Of a stretch of 38,251 nucleotides of DNA, positions 16,250 to 24,721 are shown one piece after another. The notes under the pieces were generated by a model. That model was not told the DNA's origin and did not search any database. It saw nothing but the letters and a program-made list of their open reading frames with translations. How positions within the stretch are numbered: position 1 is the stretch's first letter; each line of letters starts with the position of its first letter. Source of the DNA: HRBIN12 sp035762085 (GTDB taxonomy: Bacteria > Actinomycetota > UBA4738 > HRBIN12); NCBI GenBank assembly GCA_035762085.1, contig DASTPT010000108.1, forward strand, positions 1-38,251, written 5' to 3'. The position numbers were made by a program, and so were the translations under genes.

Positions 16250-17941
16250 TCAGCCCTCCGTCCCGCCGGGGGGTGTCCACGGCCGGACCTCGTCCGCGCC
16301 TCGCTCGACCACGGCGAACCCGTTCGTCGGGAGGTCGAGCCACGGCCCCGTCTCTCCGTCCGGCCACCGGACCCGGATCCGCGCGTCGTCGGCGTCGCCG
16401 AGCCCGACGTGGATCCACCCCAGCTGACCGCCGGCGTGCCCGCCGCCGATCGTGATCTCGCGCTCGACGGCCCGATCGCCGAACCGGACGGTGATCCACG
16501 ACCCGATCGCGTCCGGGTTCGGCGCCGGCTGCCGCAGGCGGACGGCGACCCAGTTGCCCATCGGCTCCGGGTCGTCGGCCGAGCCGAGGCCGACGTTGCG
16601 CCACACGCTCACGTTCTCGCGCCGGTTCACCTGGACCAGGTCGAGCAGCCCGTCCAGGTTCAGGTCCACGAGCGCGGCGCCGCGCGCGCGGACGAAACGC
16701 GCGATCCCTGCGTCGACCGACCCCTCGACGAACGTCCCGTCCGGCTGGCCGAGCAACAGGTTGTCGGGGTCCTTCGCCGCGAACTCGGGGATCGCCTCGA
16801 CGTTGCCCTTGGTGACGAGCAGGTCCATGAACCCATCGTCGTTCACGTCCTGGAACTCGGGATGCCAGGCGGTCGAGGGGAGCTGGTCGCCGCCCGTGTG
16901 CGGGCGGTGGGCCGTGACGCCGCGCTCGAGCGCGATGTCCTCGTACGTCGGCCGGCCGGCGCCGTCGGCGAGGGTCTGCAGCCGGTTGTCGCCCTGACTG
17001 GTGAGGAACACCTCGGGCAGGCCGTCGCCGGTGACGTCGTACGTGGCGATACCCATGCCCCAGATCACGAGGCGCTGCCACCCCTCGTCCTCTGTGTACG
17101 GGCGCGGCGGTTCCCCCTCGACGATCCGCCAGAGCTGCTCCGACCCGTCCGTGTAGTAATGGCGGTCGTTCGCCATGCGCAGGTCGCGCTGTTCCTGCCG
17201 TCCCCAGTCGCTGAACAGGACGGACAGCGTGCAGTAGCCCGGCGTCAGTGCGGTCGGCTCCGCGTACGTCCCGTCGGCTCCAGGCCGTACGAGCTCGCTG
17301 TCCGCGCACGTCGCCCGGTGCCGGATGTCGGCGAGGTCGAGGTAGTTGCCGATCGCGAGCGTCGGCAGGCTCGCCGACCCCTCCCACGTGGCGCTGAACG
17401 CGGCGGTCCACTCGGCGCCGCCGTCGAAACCCCAGGCCTCGTTCGCCCGCTCGAACCGGCAGTCGCCGAGCCCGCGCAGCAGGACGTTCTCGCCGACGCG
17501 GAGCACGGCGAGGTCCAGGATCGCGTCGCCGTCGACGTCGAGGGGGTACGCGCCGGTGACCTCGGTGAGGTCGGTGGCGGGGTCGGGGACGTGCGCGAAC
17601 CGCAGCTCGCCGCCGACCGGGCTCTCGTTGCGGTACAGGGCCGCCGGGTTGCTGCCGCCGGCGAAGTACAGGTCGGGTCGTCCGTCGGCGCTGCAGTCGA
17701 ACGCCGCGACGCCGCCGCCGACGAAGAACGTGAAATCGCCGTCGTAGACGTGCCGCACGCCGGCCGCCGCGGACTCCTCGACGAAGCGCGGAGGCGGCAT
17801 CGCCGCGAGCGGCTCGTCCGCCCACACGGCGTCGAAGAGCCGGACGCCGCCGAGGCCGGCTACCGCCCCGACGACGATCCCGGCGACGAACAGGACCACC
17901 GTCCCGGACCGGCCCCGCCCGCGGGTCTCAGGGCTGTCCAT
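16250..17941 (-). CDS. CRTAC1-family FG-GAP/ASPIC-UnbV repeat protein, membrane-anchored
   Basis: This 563-residue protein has an N-terminal membrane anchor or uncleaved signal (about residues 14-36) and a beta-propeller made of FG-GAP/VCBS repeats with calcium-loop signatures: SADGRPDLYF, DVDGDAILDLAV, DVTGDGLPEVFL, DVNDDGFMDLLV and DLNLDGLLDLVQ. The C-terminus is an ASPIC/UnbV domain, with GNWVAVRL, an IGSWITVRFGD strand, GGGHAGGQLGWIHVGLG and VRWPDGETG. Such proteins are extracytoplasmic and bind calcium, carbohydrate or partner proteins. An enzymatic role is not established. The ATG start lies inside the 3' end of the haloperoxidase gene (14-base overlap), so the two are co-translated. 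It is presumably on the same cell face as the haloperoxidase, its upstream neighbour. Confidence 0.88.
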   Translation of the reverse strand: MDSPETRGRGRSGTVVLFVAGIVVGAVAGLGGVRLFDAVWADEPLAAMPPPRFVEESAAAGVRHVYDGDFTFFVGGGVAAFDCSADGRPDLYFAGGSNPAALYRNESPVGGELRFAHVPDPATDLTEVTGAYPLDVDGDAILDLAVLRVGENVLLRGLGDCRFERANEAWGFDGGAEWTAAFSATWEGSASLPTLAIGNYLDLADIRHRATCADSELVRPGADGTYAEPTALTPGYCTLSVLFSDWGRQEQRDLRMANDRHYYTDGSEQLWRIVEGEPPRPYTEDEGWQRLVIWGMGIATYDVTGDGLPEVFLTSQGDNRLQTLADGAGRPTYEDIALERGVTAHRPHTGGDQLPSTAWHPEFQDVNDDGFMDLLVTKGNVEAIPEFAAKDPDNLLLGQPDGTFVEGSVDAGIARFVRARGAALVDLNLDGLLDLVQVNRRENVSVWRNVGLGSADDPEPMGNWVAVRLRQPAPNPDAIGSWITVRFGDRAVEREITIGGGHAGGQLGWIHVGLGDADDARIRVRWPDGETGPWLDLPTNGFAVVERGADEVRPWTPPGGTEG

Positions 17942-19829
17942 CGATCGTCCCCTCGAAGTACCGCTGGGCCCGCGTCCAGGCCGCCATGCCGCACTCGGAC
18001 CCGATCCGCCGGCCGGCGAAGTCGTCGGCCGCGATGTGGATCCCCCCGTACAGGCGCGAGATCCCCGCCTGGTCGGCGGCGTCGTAGTAGGTCGCCCACT
18101 GGAGAGTCACGTCCGTCGTCGGTCCGTACTCGACCTCCAGCTCGCCGGCGGGGATCGTCCACTCCGACAGGCCGCCGGGGAAGTACTCGCTCCCGGTGAA
18201 CGCCGTGAGCACCTCGGCGGCCGCGCGGCTGAACGTGCTGTGCCCCGAGACGTACCCCGCGAACGCCGGTGTGACGAAGGTCGGCTGCTGGTACGGGACC
18301 CACTCGGTCGCGAGGATCCACGCCGCGCCGCTCGTCTGGGTCTCGGGGTCCTCGGGGTTGCCGGCCCATGCGCGGATCGCGATCTCGCCCTCGTGGCCCG
18401 CGAGCGGCTCGTGCCGCCCGCCGGGGTCCGTCGTCCGGTCCGTGATCACCTCGACCAGGCCGTCGACGAGGGGCAGACCGCGCGGGTCGTACGAAGGGCC
18501 GTCCGGGTCGCTCGACTGCCCCAGCCCGCCCATGTATCGGATCATCGAGATCGGGCGCGCCGAGTCGTAGAACCCCTTCGCCCCCCACGCCGCGACGGCT
18601 GCGTCGTGGACGGCTCCGTTCAGCGCGAGGTACAGCTTCACGTCCCACTCGAGCCGATCGACCTCCGGGCCGGCGCCGCCGATCCGGAGCTCGAAGCCCG
18701 GCGAGTCCGAGGCGGCGTTCGCCACGACGTTCCAGTGCCCCGGCGGCGTCTCGGACTTCGGCCCGTCGGCCCAGAACTCGGTCAGCGCCCGCGTGAAGTC
18801 GCCGAGGTTCACGACGTTCGGAGCGTACGGCTGGCCCGTGACGGGATTCATCGCATGGCCGGTCCCGTCGTTCGTCCCGAGCGGGTTCGCGCCCAGCGCA
18901 CTCGGCGAGATGTCGATCGTCACGCCCGCCGCGGGGTCGAGCTGTGCGCTCTTGTCGATCACATCCACGGCCGCCGCCTTGAAGTCGTCGTCGGAGCCTC
19001 GGTCGAGGCGCGGCGGGGGACCGGGGTCCATCGGCACCCCGTGCTCGCCGGGGTCGGGAAGCGCGAACCCCGCGACGAAGCCCCAGCTCGGTCCGATGAA
19101 CTGCTGGACGGTGTCGTCGATCGGGATGCCGTTCTGCGAGACGGCCTGCTCCAACTGTAGGGGCTGCCAGCGGTTCGGGTCCTCCATCCGCAGGGGGCCG
19201 TGCGCCGTGACATCCAGCGGCGCGTTCACCGGCGCGTAGTCGCTCGCGTAGCCCCCGGCCTCGTTCGAGCCGTCGGCGAGGCCGGCCTCGACCACCACCG
19301 CCCCGATCCGGTTCCCAAGCGCGGCCGGCGATTCGCCCTCCGTCGTCGTGACGTCGGTCGGGTAGCAGAGGTCCTCCATCAGCCGCTCGAACTCGAGCAG
19401 CGAGTCGGTGGAGCCCACCGCGCTCTGGTATCGGTGATGGAGCACCCGGTACGCGGCGTAGCTGATCGCCTCCTCGCGTGCGACCTCGACGTCCTCGGCC
19501 GTGTGTTTCTCGTGCACGAACGAGCCGGCCGCGTCCGGGTCGTAGGCAGCCCACGCGTCCCACATCGCGGCCGAGAGGTGGAACAGGTTCCGCGCGTGGA
19601 GGGTCGGGGCGGGGAGGGCGCGGCGGATCGCGTTCAGCACCGCCTCGTCCCACCGGCGCGCAACGGACCACCCGGGCTGCGCCGCGACGGGCTCGCACGA
19701 TCGCTCGTCGTCCCCGGCGACGCGGACGCCGACCGTCGCGACGACGACGATCGCAAGCCCCAGGGCGGTGCCGCCCAGGAAGTTCCACCACCCTCGGGCC
19801 GGGCGCCGTTCGGTCGCGCGCTCGCTCAT
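17928..19829 (-). CDS. Vanadium-dependent haloperoxidase-like (PAP2 superfamily) protein, membrane-anchored
   Basis: This 633-residue protein has a single N-terminal helix (about 13-40, following RRPARGWWNF) and then a large helical domain outside the membrane. The vanadate/phosphate pocket of vanadium haloperoxidases is complete and correctly spaced: Lys and Arg seven residues apart in AKGFYDSARP, SGH at 528-530, and Arg592 with His598 six residues apart in RLYGGIH. These match K353/R360, S402-G403-H404 and R490/H496 of the fungal chloroperoxidase. It may halogenate using peroxide or hydrolyse phosphoesters, and the sequence alone cannot decide which. Its ATG overlaps the xylR stop as ATGA, and its 3' end overlaps the CRTAC1 gene, so it is expressed with the xylose cluster. 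Confidence 0.88.
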   Translation of the reverse strand: MSERATERRPARGWWNFLGGTALGLAIVVVATVGVRVAGDDERSCEPVAAQPGWSVARRWDEAVLNAIRRALPAPTLHARNLFHLSAAMWDAWAAYDPDAAGSFVHEKHTAEDVEVAREEAISYAAYRVLHHRYQSAVGSTDSLLEFERLMEDLCYPTDVTTTEGESPAALGNRIGAVVVEAGLADGSNEAGGYASDYAPVNAPLDVTAHGPLRMEDPNRWQPLQLEQAVSQNGIPIDDTVQQFIGPSWGFVAGFALPDPGEHGVPMDPGPPPRLDRGSDDDFKAAAVDVIDKSAQLDPAAGVTIDISPSALGANPLGTNDGTGHAMNPVTGQPYAPNVVNLGDFTRALTEFWADGPKSETPPGHWNVVANAASDSPGFELRIGGAGPEVDRLEWDVKLYLALNGAVHDAAVAAWGAKGFYDSARPISMIRYMGGLGQSSDPDGPSYDPRGLPLVDGLVEVITDRTTDPGGRHEPLAGHEGEIAIRAWAGNPEDPETQTSGAAWILATEWVPYQQPTFVTPAFAGYVSGHSTFSRAAAEVLTAFTGSEYFPGGLSEWTIPAGELEVEYGPTTDVTLQWATYYDAADQAGISRLYGGIHIAADDFAGRRIGSECGMAAWTRAQRYFEGTIDGQP

Positions 19830-21031
19830 CGCCCGCGGAACCTCGCCGGATCCGCGATGACGGACGACATCACCAGCTCTGCCGCGCCGATGAGAGAGGC
19901 GTCGGGGCCGAGCGCGCTGCACGTGATCGTCGCCATCCCGCCGGGCGCCGCGAGCATCCGCCGCCGGGCGCCCTCCAGGACCGAGGGTTCGAGGAACGTG
20001 AACAGCCTCTGGTAGAGACCGCCGAGGACGACGAGGTCGGGATTGAACAGGTTGACCAGGTTCCCGATGCCGAGCCCGAGCCACCGGCCGACGTCCGCGA
20101 TCGCCCCGAGCGTACGCTCGTCGCCGGCGGCCGCGCGTTCGGCCACCTCGGCCAGGCGACCGGCCCCCTCGCTCACGCCGGCGAGACGAAGCAGTGCCGC
20201 CTCGCCGGCCTCGGTCTCCCAGCAGCCGATGGCTCCGCACCGACACACCGAGCCCTCGGGGTTGATGAGGGTGTGGCCGGCCTCGCCCGCGTACCCAGCG
20301 GCGCCGAGCAACGGCTCGCCATCGACGATCACGCCGGCACCGATCCCGACCTCGCCCGAGATGTACACGAGGTTCGCGACCCCCTGGTGCCGGCCGCGCC
20401 GGTGCTCGGCCAGCGCCCCGAGGTCGGCCTCGTTCGCGGCGAGCACCGGGACGTCGAGGTCCAGCTCGGCGGCGAGCATCGCCGCGAGCGGTACGTCCCG
20501 CCAGCCGAGGTTCGGGGCGAGGTGCACGAACCCGTCGGATCGTCGCGTGATGCCCACGACCGCGACGCCGACGCCCACGAGCACGCGCTCGGCCGGGAGC
20601 GAGTCGAGCAGCGGCCCGGCCAGCTTGGCGACGTCCTGCACGGTCTCCTCGGGCGAGAATCGGCCGCGCGGCCTTTCCACGCGGACAAGGTTGAAGACGT
20701 GGCCGCCGAGGCCGACGGTCGCGACCGCGATCGAGTCGACGGCGAGCTCGACGGCGAGCACCGACGCGCGGTGCGAGCGGACCCGAACCATCGGCGACGG
20801 CCGGCCCGGACCCGCTCCCGGCGCACCCCGACGCTCCTCGATCAGCCCGATCGCCGAGAGCTCGCCGAGCAGGTCCGCGATGGTCGAGCGGTTGAGGCCG
20901 GTCGCCTTCGTCAGCTCCGAGCGGGAGAGCGGGCCCGAGAGGTGGAGGCGCTCCAGCACGGCGCCGAGGTTGTGGCGCCGGACCTCCTCGGCGGCCACGC
21001 CCCGCCGCTCGGCCCGGACGGGTCCGTCCAC
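19826..21031 (-). CDS. xylR: ROK-family transcriptional regulator, probable xylose repressor
   Basis: A winged-helix N-terminus (RRHNLGAVLERLHLSGPLSR, then LTKATGLNRSTIADLLGELSAIGLI) is followed by a ROK sugar-kinase-like domain with the zinc motif CRCGAIGCWE and GYAGEAGHTLIN. XylR proteins of this type repress xylose genes and release DNA when xylose binds. Position supports this: it is the first gene of the minus-strand xyl cluster and divergent from xylFHG. The start is uncertain. GTG at 21031 gives 401 residues with a typical short lead before the helix-turn-helix, and GTG at 21103 would add 24 residues. Neither has a convincing ribosome-binding site. Its stop overlaps the haloperoxidase ATG. 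Confidence 0.9.
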   Translation of the reverse strand: MDGPVRAERRGVAAEEVRRHNLGAVLERLHLSGPLSRSELTKATGLNRSTIADLLGELSAIGLIEERRGAPGAGPGRPSPMVRVRSHRASVLAVELAVDSIAVATVGLGGHVFNLVRVERPRGRFSPEETVQDVAKLAGPLLDSLPAERVLVGVGVAVVGITRRSDGFVHLAPNLGWRDVPLAAMLAAELDLDVPVLAANEADLGALAEHRRGRHQGVANLVYISGEVGIGAGVIVDGEPLLGAAGYAGEAGHTLINPEGSVCRCGAIGCWETEAGEAALLRLAGVSEGAGRLAEVAERAAAGDERTLGAIADVGRWLGLGIGNLVNLFNPDLVVLGGLYQRLFTFLEPSVLEGARRRMLAAPGGMATITCSALGPDASLIGAAELVMSSVIADPARFRGR

Positions 21032-21407
21032 GACGCCGGATTTCGTTGGGACCTCCGCGGAAACCACCCTCTGCGCTCGTGCGGATCGGCCTAACGAGAC
21101 CACCTACGCGGGGATCCGCCTCGGGTCTCGCGATGCCAGGGTATGCCGAGCGTCCATGGGGCGCAACACGCGCACGGCTCGGCGAGCGTGGAAGGGGCCG
21201 TTTTGTTCGGGCTTCCAACGTTTGCGTTGCGGGAACCGTTGTGAGATGCTCGGGCCGCTCTCGGATCCGTGCCGTGCCCTGAGCGCGTATACGTCGGTGG
21301 AGGGGTTCGACGGGCGGAGCCGAAGGGCGATCGGCCCGACGGCACGTCGGACCGCGAGAGGGGAACGGTGGCGGACCCGAGGGGCCGCGACCGGAAGGGG
21401 GGAAGGT
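21032..21407. promoter_or_regulatory. Divergent xylR/xylF control region
   Basis: About 375 bases separate the likely xylR start from the xylF ATG (about 300 if the longer xylR start is used). The region holds a palindrome near 21216-21229 (listed separately) and the xylF ribosome-binding site (purine-rich GGGGGGAAGG just before 21408). From 21230 to 21400 I see no further clear element. Both operons presumably start here, which would let one bound XylR control import and catabolism together. Confidence 0.6.
21216..21229. promoter_or_regulatory. Inverted repeat, candidate XylR operator
   Basis: CAACG-TTTG-CGTTG is a perfect 5-base inverted repeat with a 4-base centre. It sits in an AT-richer island (TTTTGTTCGG upstream, GGGAACCGTTGTG downstream) within otherwise GC-rich intergenic DNA between xylR and xylF. 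ROK repressors bind dyad sites in such positions. The assignment to XylR is inference. Confidence 0.45.
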
Positions 21408-22496
21408 ATGCGGAAACGGCGCGTATGGGCGCTCCTCGGCCTGTTCGTCCTGGTTCTCGCCGCGTGCGGTGGCGACGAGGAGGGCGGCGAGGAGACCGGA
21501 ACGACCGGTGGCGACGGCGGTGGTGACGTCACCATCGGCGTCTCGTGGAACAACTACAACGAGGAGCGCTGGGCGAAGTGGGACGAGCCCGCGATCCAGC
21601 AGGGCATCGAAACCTGCGGCGCGACGTACATCTCCGCGGACGCCGGGTCGTCCGCCGAGCAGCAGCTGGCGGACGTCGAGAACCTGATCTCCCAGGGGGC
21701 CAACGCGCTGCTGATCCTCGCGCAGGACACGGAGGCGATCGTGCCGGCGGTCCAGAGCGCCCTCGAGCAGGGCATCCCGGTGGTCGCGTACGACCGTCTG
21801 ATCGAGGACCCGGGGGCGTTGTACGTCTCGTTCGACAACGTCGAGGTCGGGCGGCTGCAGGCGCAGGCCGTGTACGACCAGGTCCCCAAGGGGAACTACG
21901 TGTTCATCAAGGGGAACTCCGCCGACCCGAACGCCGACTTCGTGCACTCGGGTCAGCTGGAGGTGCTCCAGGACGCGATCGACGCGGGTGACATCGTGAA
22001 CGTGGGCGAGTCCTACACGGACAACTGGGATCCCGCGGTCGCGCAGACGAACATGGAGCAGTTCCTGACCGAGAACGACAACGACGTGCAGGCCGTCGTC
22101 GCGTCCAACGACGGTACGGCGGGCGGCGCCGTAGCTGCCCTCGAGGCTCAGGGGCTCGCGGGGCAGGTGGCGGTCTCGGGTCAGGACGGTGACCTCGCGG
22201 CGCTGAACCGGGTCGCGCTCGGCACGCAGACGGTGTCGGTGTGGAAGGACGCGCGTCTCCTCGGAGTGGCGGCCGGTGAGGCGGCGTGCGAGCTCGCGCA
22301 GGGCACCCCGCTGGAGGAGATCGCGGACACGGTGATCTTCACGACCCCGGTCAACAGCTACGACATGACGTCGATCCTCCTCACGCCGGAGGCGATCACC
22401 CAGGACAACCTGGACGTCGTGGTCGACGCGGGCTGGATCTCGACGGATGAGCTGTGCCAGGGCGTCGAGGCCGGCACGGTGGAGGTCTGCGGCTGA
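21408..22496 (+). CDS. xylF: D-xylose ABC transporter substrate-binding lipoprotein
   Basis: The 362-residue protein has a lipoprotein signal with lipobox LAAC (lipidated Cys20), then an acidic/Gly linker. The periplasmic-binding-protein I (ribose-type) fold follows: VTIGVSWNNYNEERW, ADAGSSAEQQLADVENLISQGANALLI, PVVAYDRLI, the FIKGNSADPNA block and VVASNDGTAGGAVAALEAQG. The NEERW and YDRLI motifs are characteristic of XylF-type binding proteins. It would capture xylose at the cell surface and deliver it to XylH/XylG. The ATG is preceded by GGGGGGAAGG. A stable hairpin follows the gene, which commonly keeps binding-protein mRNA more abundant than that of the permease. Confidence 0.93.
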   Translation: MRKRRVWALLGLFVLVLAACGGDEEGGEETGTTGGDGGGDVTIGVSWNNYNEERWAKWDEPAIQQGIETCGATYISADAGSSAEQQLADVENLISQGANALLILAQDTEAIVPAVQSALEQGIPVVAYDRLIEDPGALYVSFDNVEVGRLQAQAVYDQVPKGNYVFIKGNSADPNADFVHSGQLEVLQDAIDAGDIVNVGESYTDNWDPAVAQTNMEQFLTENDNDVQAVVASNDGTAGGAVAALEAQGLAGQVAVSGQDGDLAALNRVALGTQTVSVWKDARLLGVAAGEAACELAQGTPLEEIADTVIFTTPVNSYDMTSILLTPEAITQDNLDVVVDAGWISTDELCQGVEAGTVEVCG

Positions 22497-22534
22497 TCGA
22501 TCGGGGCTGACCACCCCTGTGTTCGTACGAGGGT

Positions 22535-22565
22535 GCGCCTCGCCCACCGACGGTGGGCGGGGCGC
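22535..22565 (+). terminator. Intercistronic hairpin between xylF and xylH
   Basis: A 14-pair stem with one T-G pair forms between GCGCCTCGCCCACC and GGTGGGCGGGGCGC around a three-base loop, 39 bases after the xylF stop. No T-run follows. It probably acts as a partial terminator or blocks exonuclease, which would raise XylF over XylHG. Confidence 0.6.
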
Positions 22566-22579
22566 GGCCCCGGTGGGGG

Positions 22580-22585
22580 TAGGAT
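22580..22585 (+). promoter_or_regulatory. Putative internal -10 box before xylH
   Basis: TAGGAT ends 8 bases before the GTG start of xylH, directly after the hairpin, and no ribosome-binding site lies between. A leaderless xylHG transcript starting here is possible. No clear -35 is visible, because the hairpin occupies that region. Confidence 0.35.
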
Positions 22586-22593
22586 GCTGAGTC

Positions 22594-23907
22594 GTGGCTG
22601 AGACCGAGATCTCCACCACCACCGAACGCGTGCCGGAGGCTCCGACGGGGCCGACCCAGCGTCGCTCGTTCCGTGACACGCTGCGGTCGGCGGAGATCGA
22701 CGGCCGGCTCGCCGGCATGCTCGCCGCGCTCGCCATCATCTGGATCGTCTTCCAGATCGTGACGCCGAACCACACGTTCCTCACCTCGAGGAACCTGTGG
22801 AACCTCTCGGTCCAGACGTCGGTCGTCGCGATCATGGCGACCGGGATGGTCCTCATCATCGTGGAGCGACACATCGACCTGTCGGTCGGAGCGGTGATGG
22901 CCCTCGTCGGGATGGTCATGGGAGCGTTCCAGAGCGACTTCCTCCCCGAGGCCCTGCGGTTCGACCACCCGCTCACCTGGGTCATCACCCTCGCGCTCGG
23001 CCTCGTGCTCGGAGCCGCGATCGGGGCGTTCCAGGGCGTGATCGTCGCCTACGTCGGGGTGCCGGCGTTCATCGTGACCCTCGGCGGGTTGCTGGTGTGG
23101 CGCGGCCTCGCGTGGCGCGTGGCGAGCGGACAGACGATCGCGCCGATGGACTCGAACTTCCGGCTGCTGGGCGGCGGAGCGGATGGCTCGATCGGCGGGA
23201 CGTGGAGCTGGGTGGTCGGGCTGGCCGCGTGCGTCGGCATCGTGGCGCTCCAGCTCATGAAGCGCCGGCAGCGCGCCCGCTACGGGTTCCGGTTGCGGCC
23301 GGTATGGGCGGAGGTCGCGATGGGCGCGGTCTCGTGCGGCGCCGTCCTCGCGGCGATCTGGTTCCTGAACCGCTACTACCTGCCCGCGGGGATCGTGGAG
23401 CGGCGGGGCCTGCCGCCCGGCAGCAACGTCTCGCAGGGGCTCGCGATCCCCGTGCTGATCGCGCTCGGCGTGGCGGTGGTGATGACCTTCATCGCCACCC
23501 GCCGGCGGTTCGGGCGCTACGTGTACGCGATCGGCGGCAACCCGGAGGCGGCCGAGCTCGCCGGTATCCGGACGAAGATGACGGTGGTCAAGACCTTCTC
23601 GTTGATGGGGCTGCTCGTCGGTCTCGCGGCTGCGGTGCAGATCGCCCGCCTCAACGCCGCGGTGAGCAGCCTCGGCACCAACATGGAGCTCAACGTGATC
23701 GCCGCGGCCGTGATCGGCGGCACCTCGTTCACGGGCGGCGTCGGGACGATCGCCGGGGCGGTGCTCGGGGCGGTCGTCATGCAGTCGCTCGTCTCGGGCA
23801 TGGTCCTGATGGGGGTCGAGGCGCCGCTGCAGGACGTGGTCGTCGGCATCGTCCTCGTCATCGCGGTGACCCTCGACACGATCGTCCGGCGGAGGGCGAC
23901 CAGGTGA
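22594..23907 (+). CDS. xylH: D-xylose ABC transporter permease
   Basis: The 437-residue membrane protein has about ten hydrophobic segments from residue 40 onward. It carries the BPD_transp_2 features: GMVLIIVERHIDLSVGAVMAL near the first third, AFIVTLGGLLVWRGLAW, and the coupling region YAIGGNPEAAELAGI before the last segments. These are typical of ribose/xylose-type permeases, and the length suits XylH (longer than RbsC because of the inserted central segment). It forms the membrane channel with XylF and XylG. Its GTG start lacks a good ribosome-binding site. The stop overlaps the xylG start as GTGA. Confidence 0.92.
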   Translation: MAETEISTTTERVPEAPTGPTQRRSFRDTLRSAEIDGRLAGMLAALAIIWIVFQIVTPNHTFLTSRNLWNLSVQTSVVAIMATGMVLIIVERHIDLSVGAVMALVGMVMGAFQSDFLPEALRFDHPLTWVITLALGLVLGAAIGAFQGVIVAYVGVPAFIVTLGGLLVWRGLAWRVASGQTIAPMDSNFRLLGGGADGSIGGTWSWVVGLAACVGIVALQLMKRRQRARYGFRLRPVWAEVAMGAVSCGAVLAAIWFLNRYYLPAGIVERRGLPPGSNVSQGLAIPVLIALGVAVVMTFIATRRRFGRYVYAIGGNPEAAELAGIRTKMTVVKTFSLMGLLVGLAAAVQIARLNAAVSSLGTNMELNVIAAAVIGGTSFTGGVGTIAGAVLGAVVMQSLVSGMVLMGVEAPLQDVVVGIVLVIAVTLDTIVRRRATR

Positions 23908-24689
23908 CCGATCGGACGGGGACCCCGCTCGTCGAGCTGCGGAACATCCGCGTCGCGTTCGGCGGCGTGCACGCCGTCGACGACGTGACCGTCGACCTGC
24001 ACCCGGGCGAGGTGGTGGGGCTCGTCGGGGGGAACGGCGCGGGCAAGACGACGCTGATCCGGACGCTCTCGGGCGCCCACCCGGCGGACTCCGGCCAGAT
24101 CCTCCTCGAGGGTGAGCCGGTGACGATCGAGACGCCCCGGGACGCGAAGGAGCTCGGGATCGAGACGATCTACCAGACGCTCGCGCTCGCGGACAACATC
24201 GACGCACCCGCGAACATGTTCCTGGGCCGGGAGCTCACGACGCGCTTCGGCAACCTGGACAGCAGCGCGATGGAGGACTCGACCCGGAAGATCATGGGCC
24301 GGCTCAACCCGAACTTCGAGAAGTTCGTCGCGCCCGTGAGCACCCTCTCGGGCGGCCAGCGCCAGTCCGTGGCGATCGCGAGGGCGGTCCACTTCAACGC
24401 CCGCATCCTCATCATGGACGAGCCGACGGCGGCCCTCGGGCCGGCCGAGACGAAGCAGGTGCGCGACCTGATCACGCAGCTGCGGGAGGAGGGCCTCGGC
24501 ATCTTCCTCATCAGCCACGACATCCACGACGTGTACGACCTGGCCGACCGTATCAGCGTGATGCTGCAGGGCAAGCTGGTCGGGACGGTGAACAAGGACG
24601 ACGTCACGGTGGACGAGGTCCTGGCGATGATCATCATGGGGAAGAAGCCGGGCGAGGTCACCCAGAGCGACATCGCCGAGCTTCACTGA
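23904..24689 (+). CDS. xylG: D-xylose ABC transporter ATP-binding protein (single-cassette form)
   Basis: This 261-residue ATPase has Walker A GGNGAGKTT, Q-loop IYQTLALADNI, signature LSGGQRQ, Walker B ILIMDEPTAAL and the switch His in LISHDIHDVYDL. It energises XylFH. The E. coli XylG and RbsA proteins carry two cassettes of about 500 residues in total, and this one has only a single cassette, so it must act as a homodimer, a form seen in actinobacterial sugar importers. The GTG start overlaps the xylH stop, which implies translational coupling. A short GC-rich inverted repeat follows the stop (about 24692-24706), but its loop is too small to call a terminator. Confidence 0.92.
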   Translation: MTDRTGTPLVELRNIRVAFGGVHAVDDVTVDLHPGEVVGLVGGNGAGKTTLIRTLSGAHPADSGQILLEGEPVTIETPRDAKELGIETIYQTLALADNIDAPANMFLGRELTTRFGNLDSSAMEDSTRKIMGRLNPNFEKFVAPVSTLSGGQRQSVAIARAVHFNARILIMDEPTAALGPAETKQVRDLITQLREEGLGIFLISHDIHDVYDLADRISVMLQGKLVGTVNKDDVTVDEVLAMIIMGKKPGEVTQSDIAELH

Positions 24690-24721
24690 CGGCGCGCCCG
24701 CGCCGCCACCGCCCCAGCTAC

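Noticed and set aside
24690..24721. Terminator between xylG and the small membrane protein
   Set aside because: The GGCGCG/CGCGCC arms leave a two-base loop and there is no T-run.
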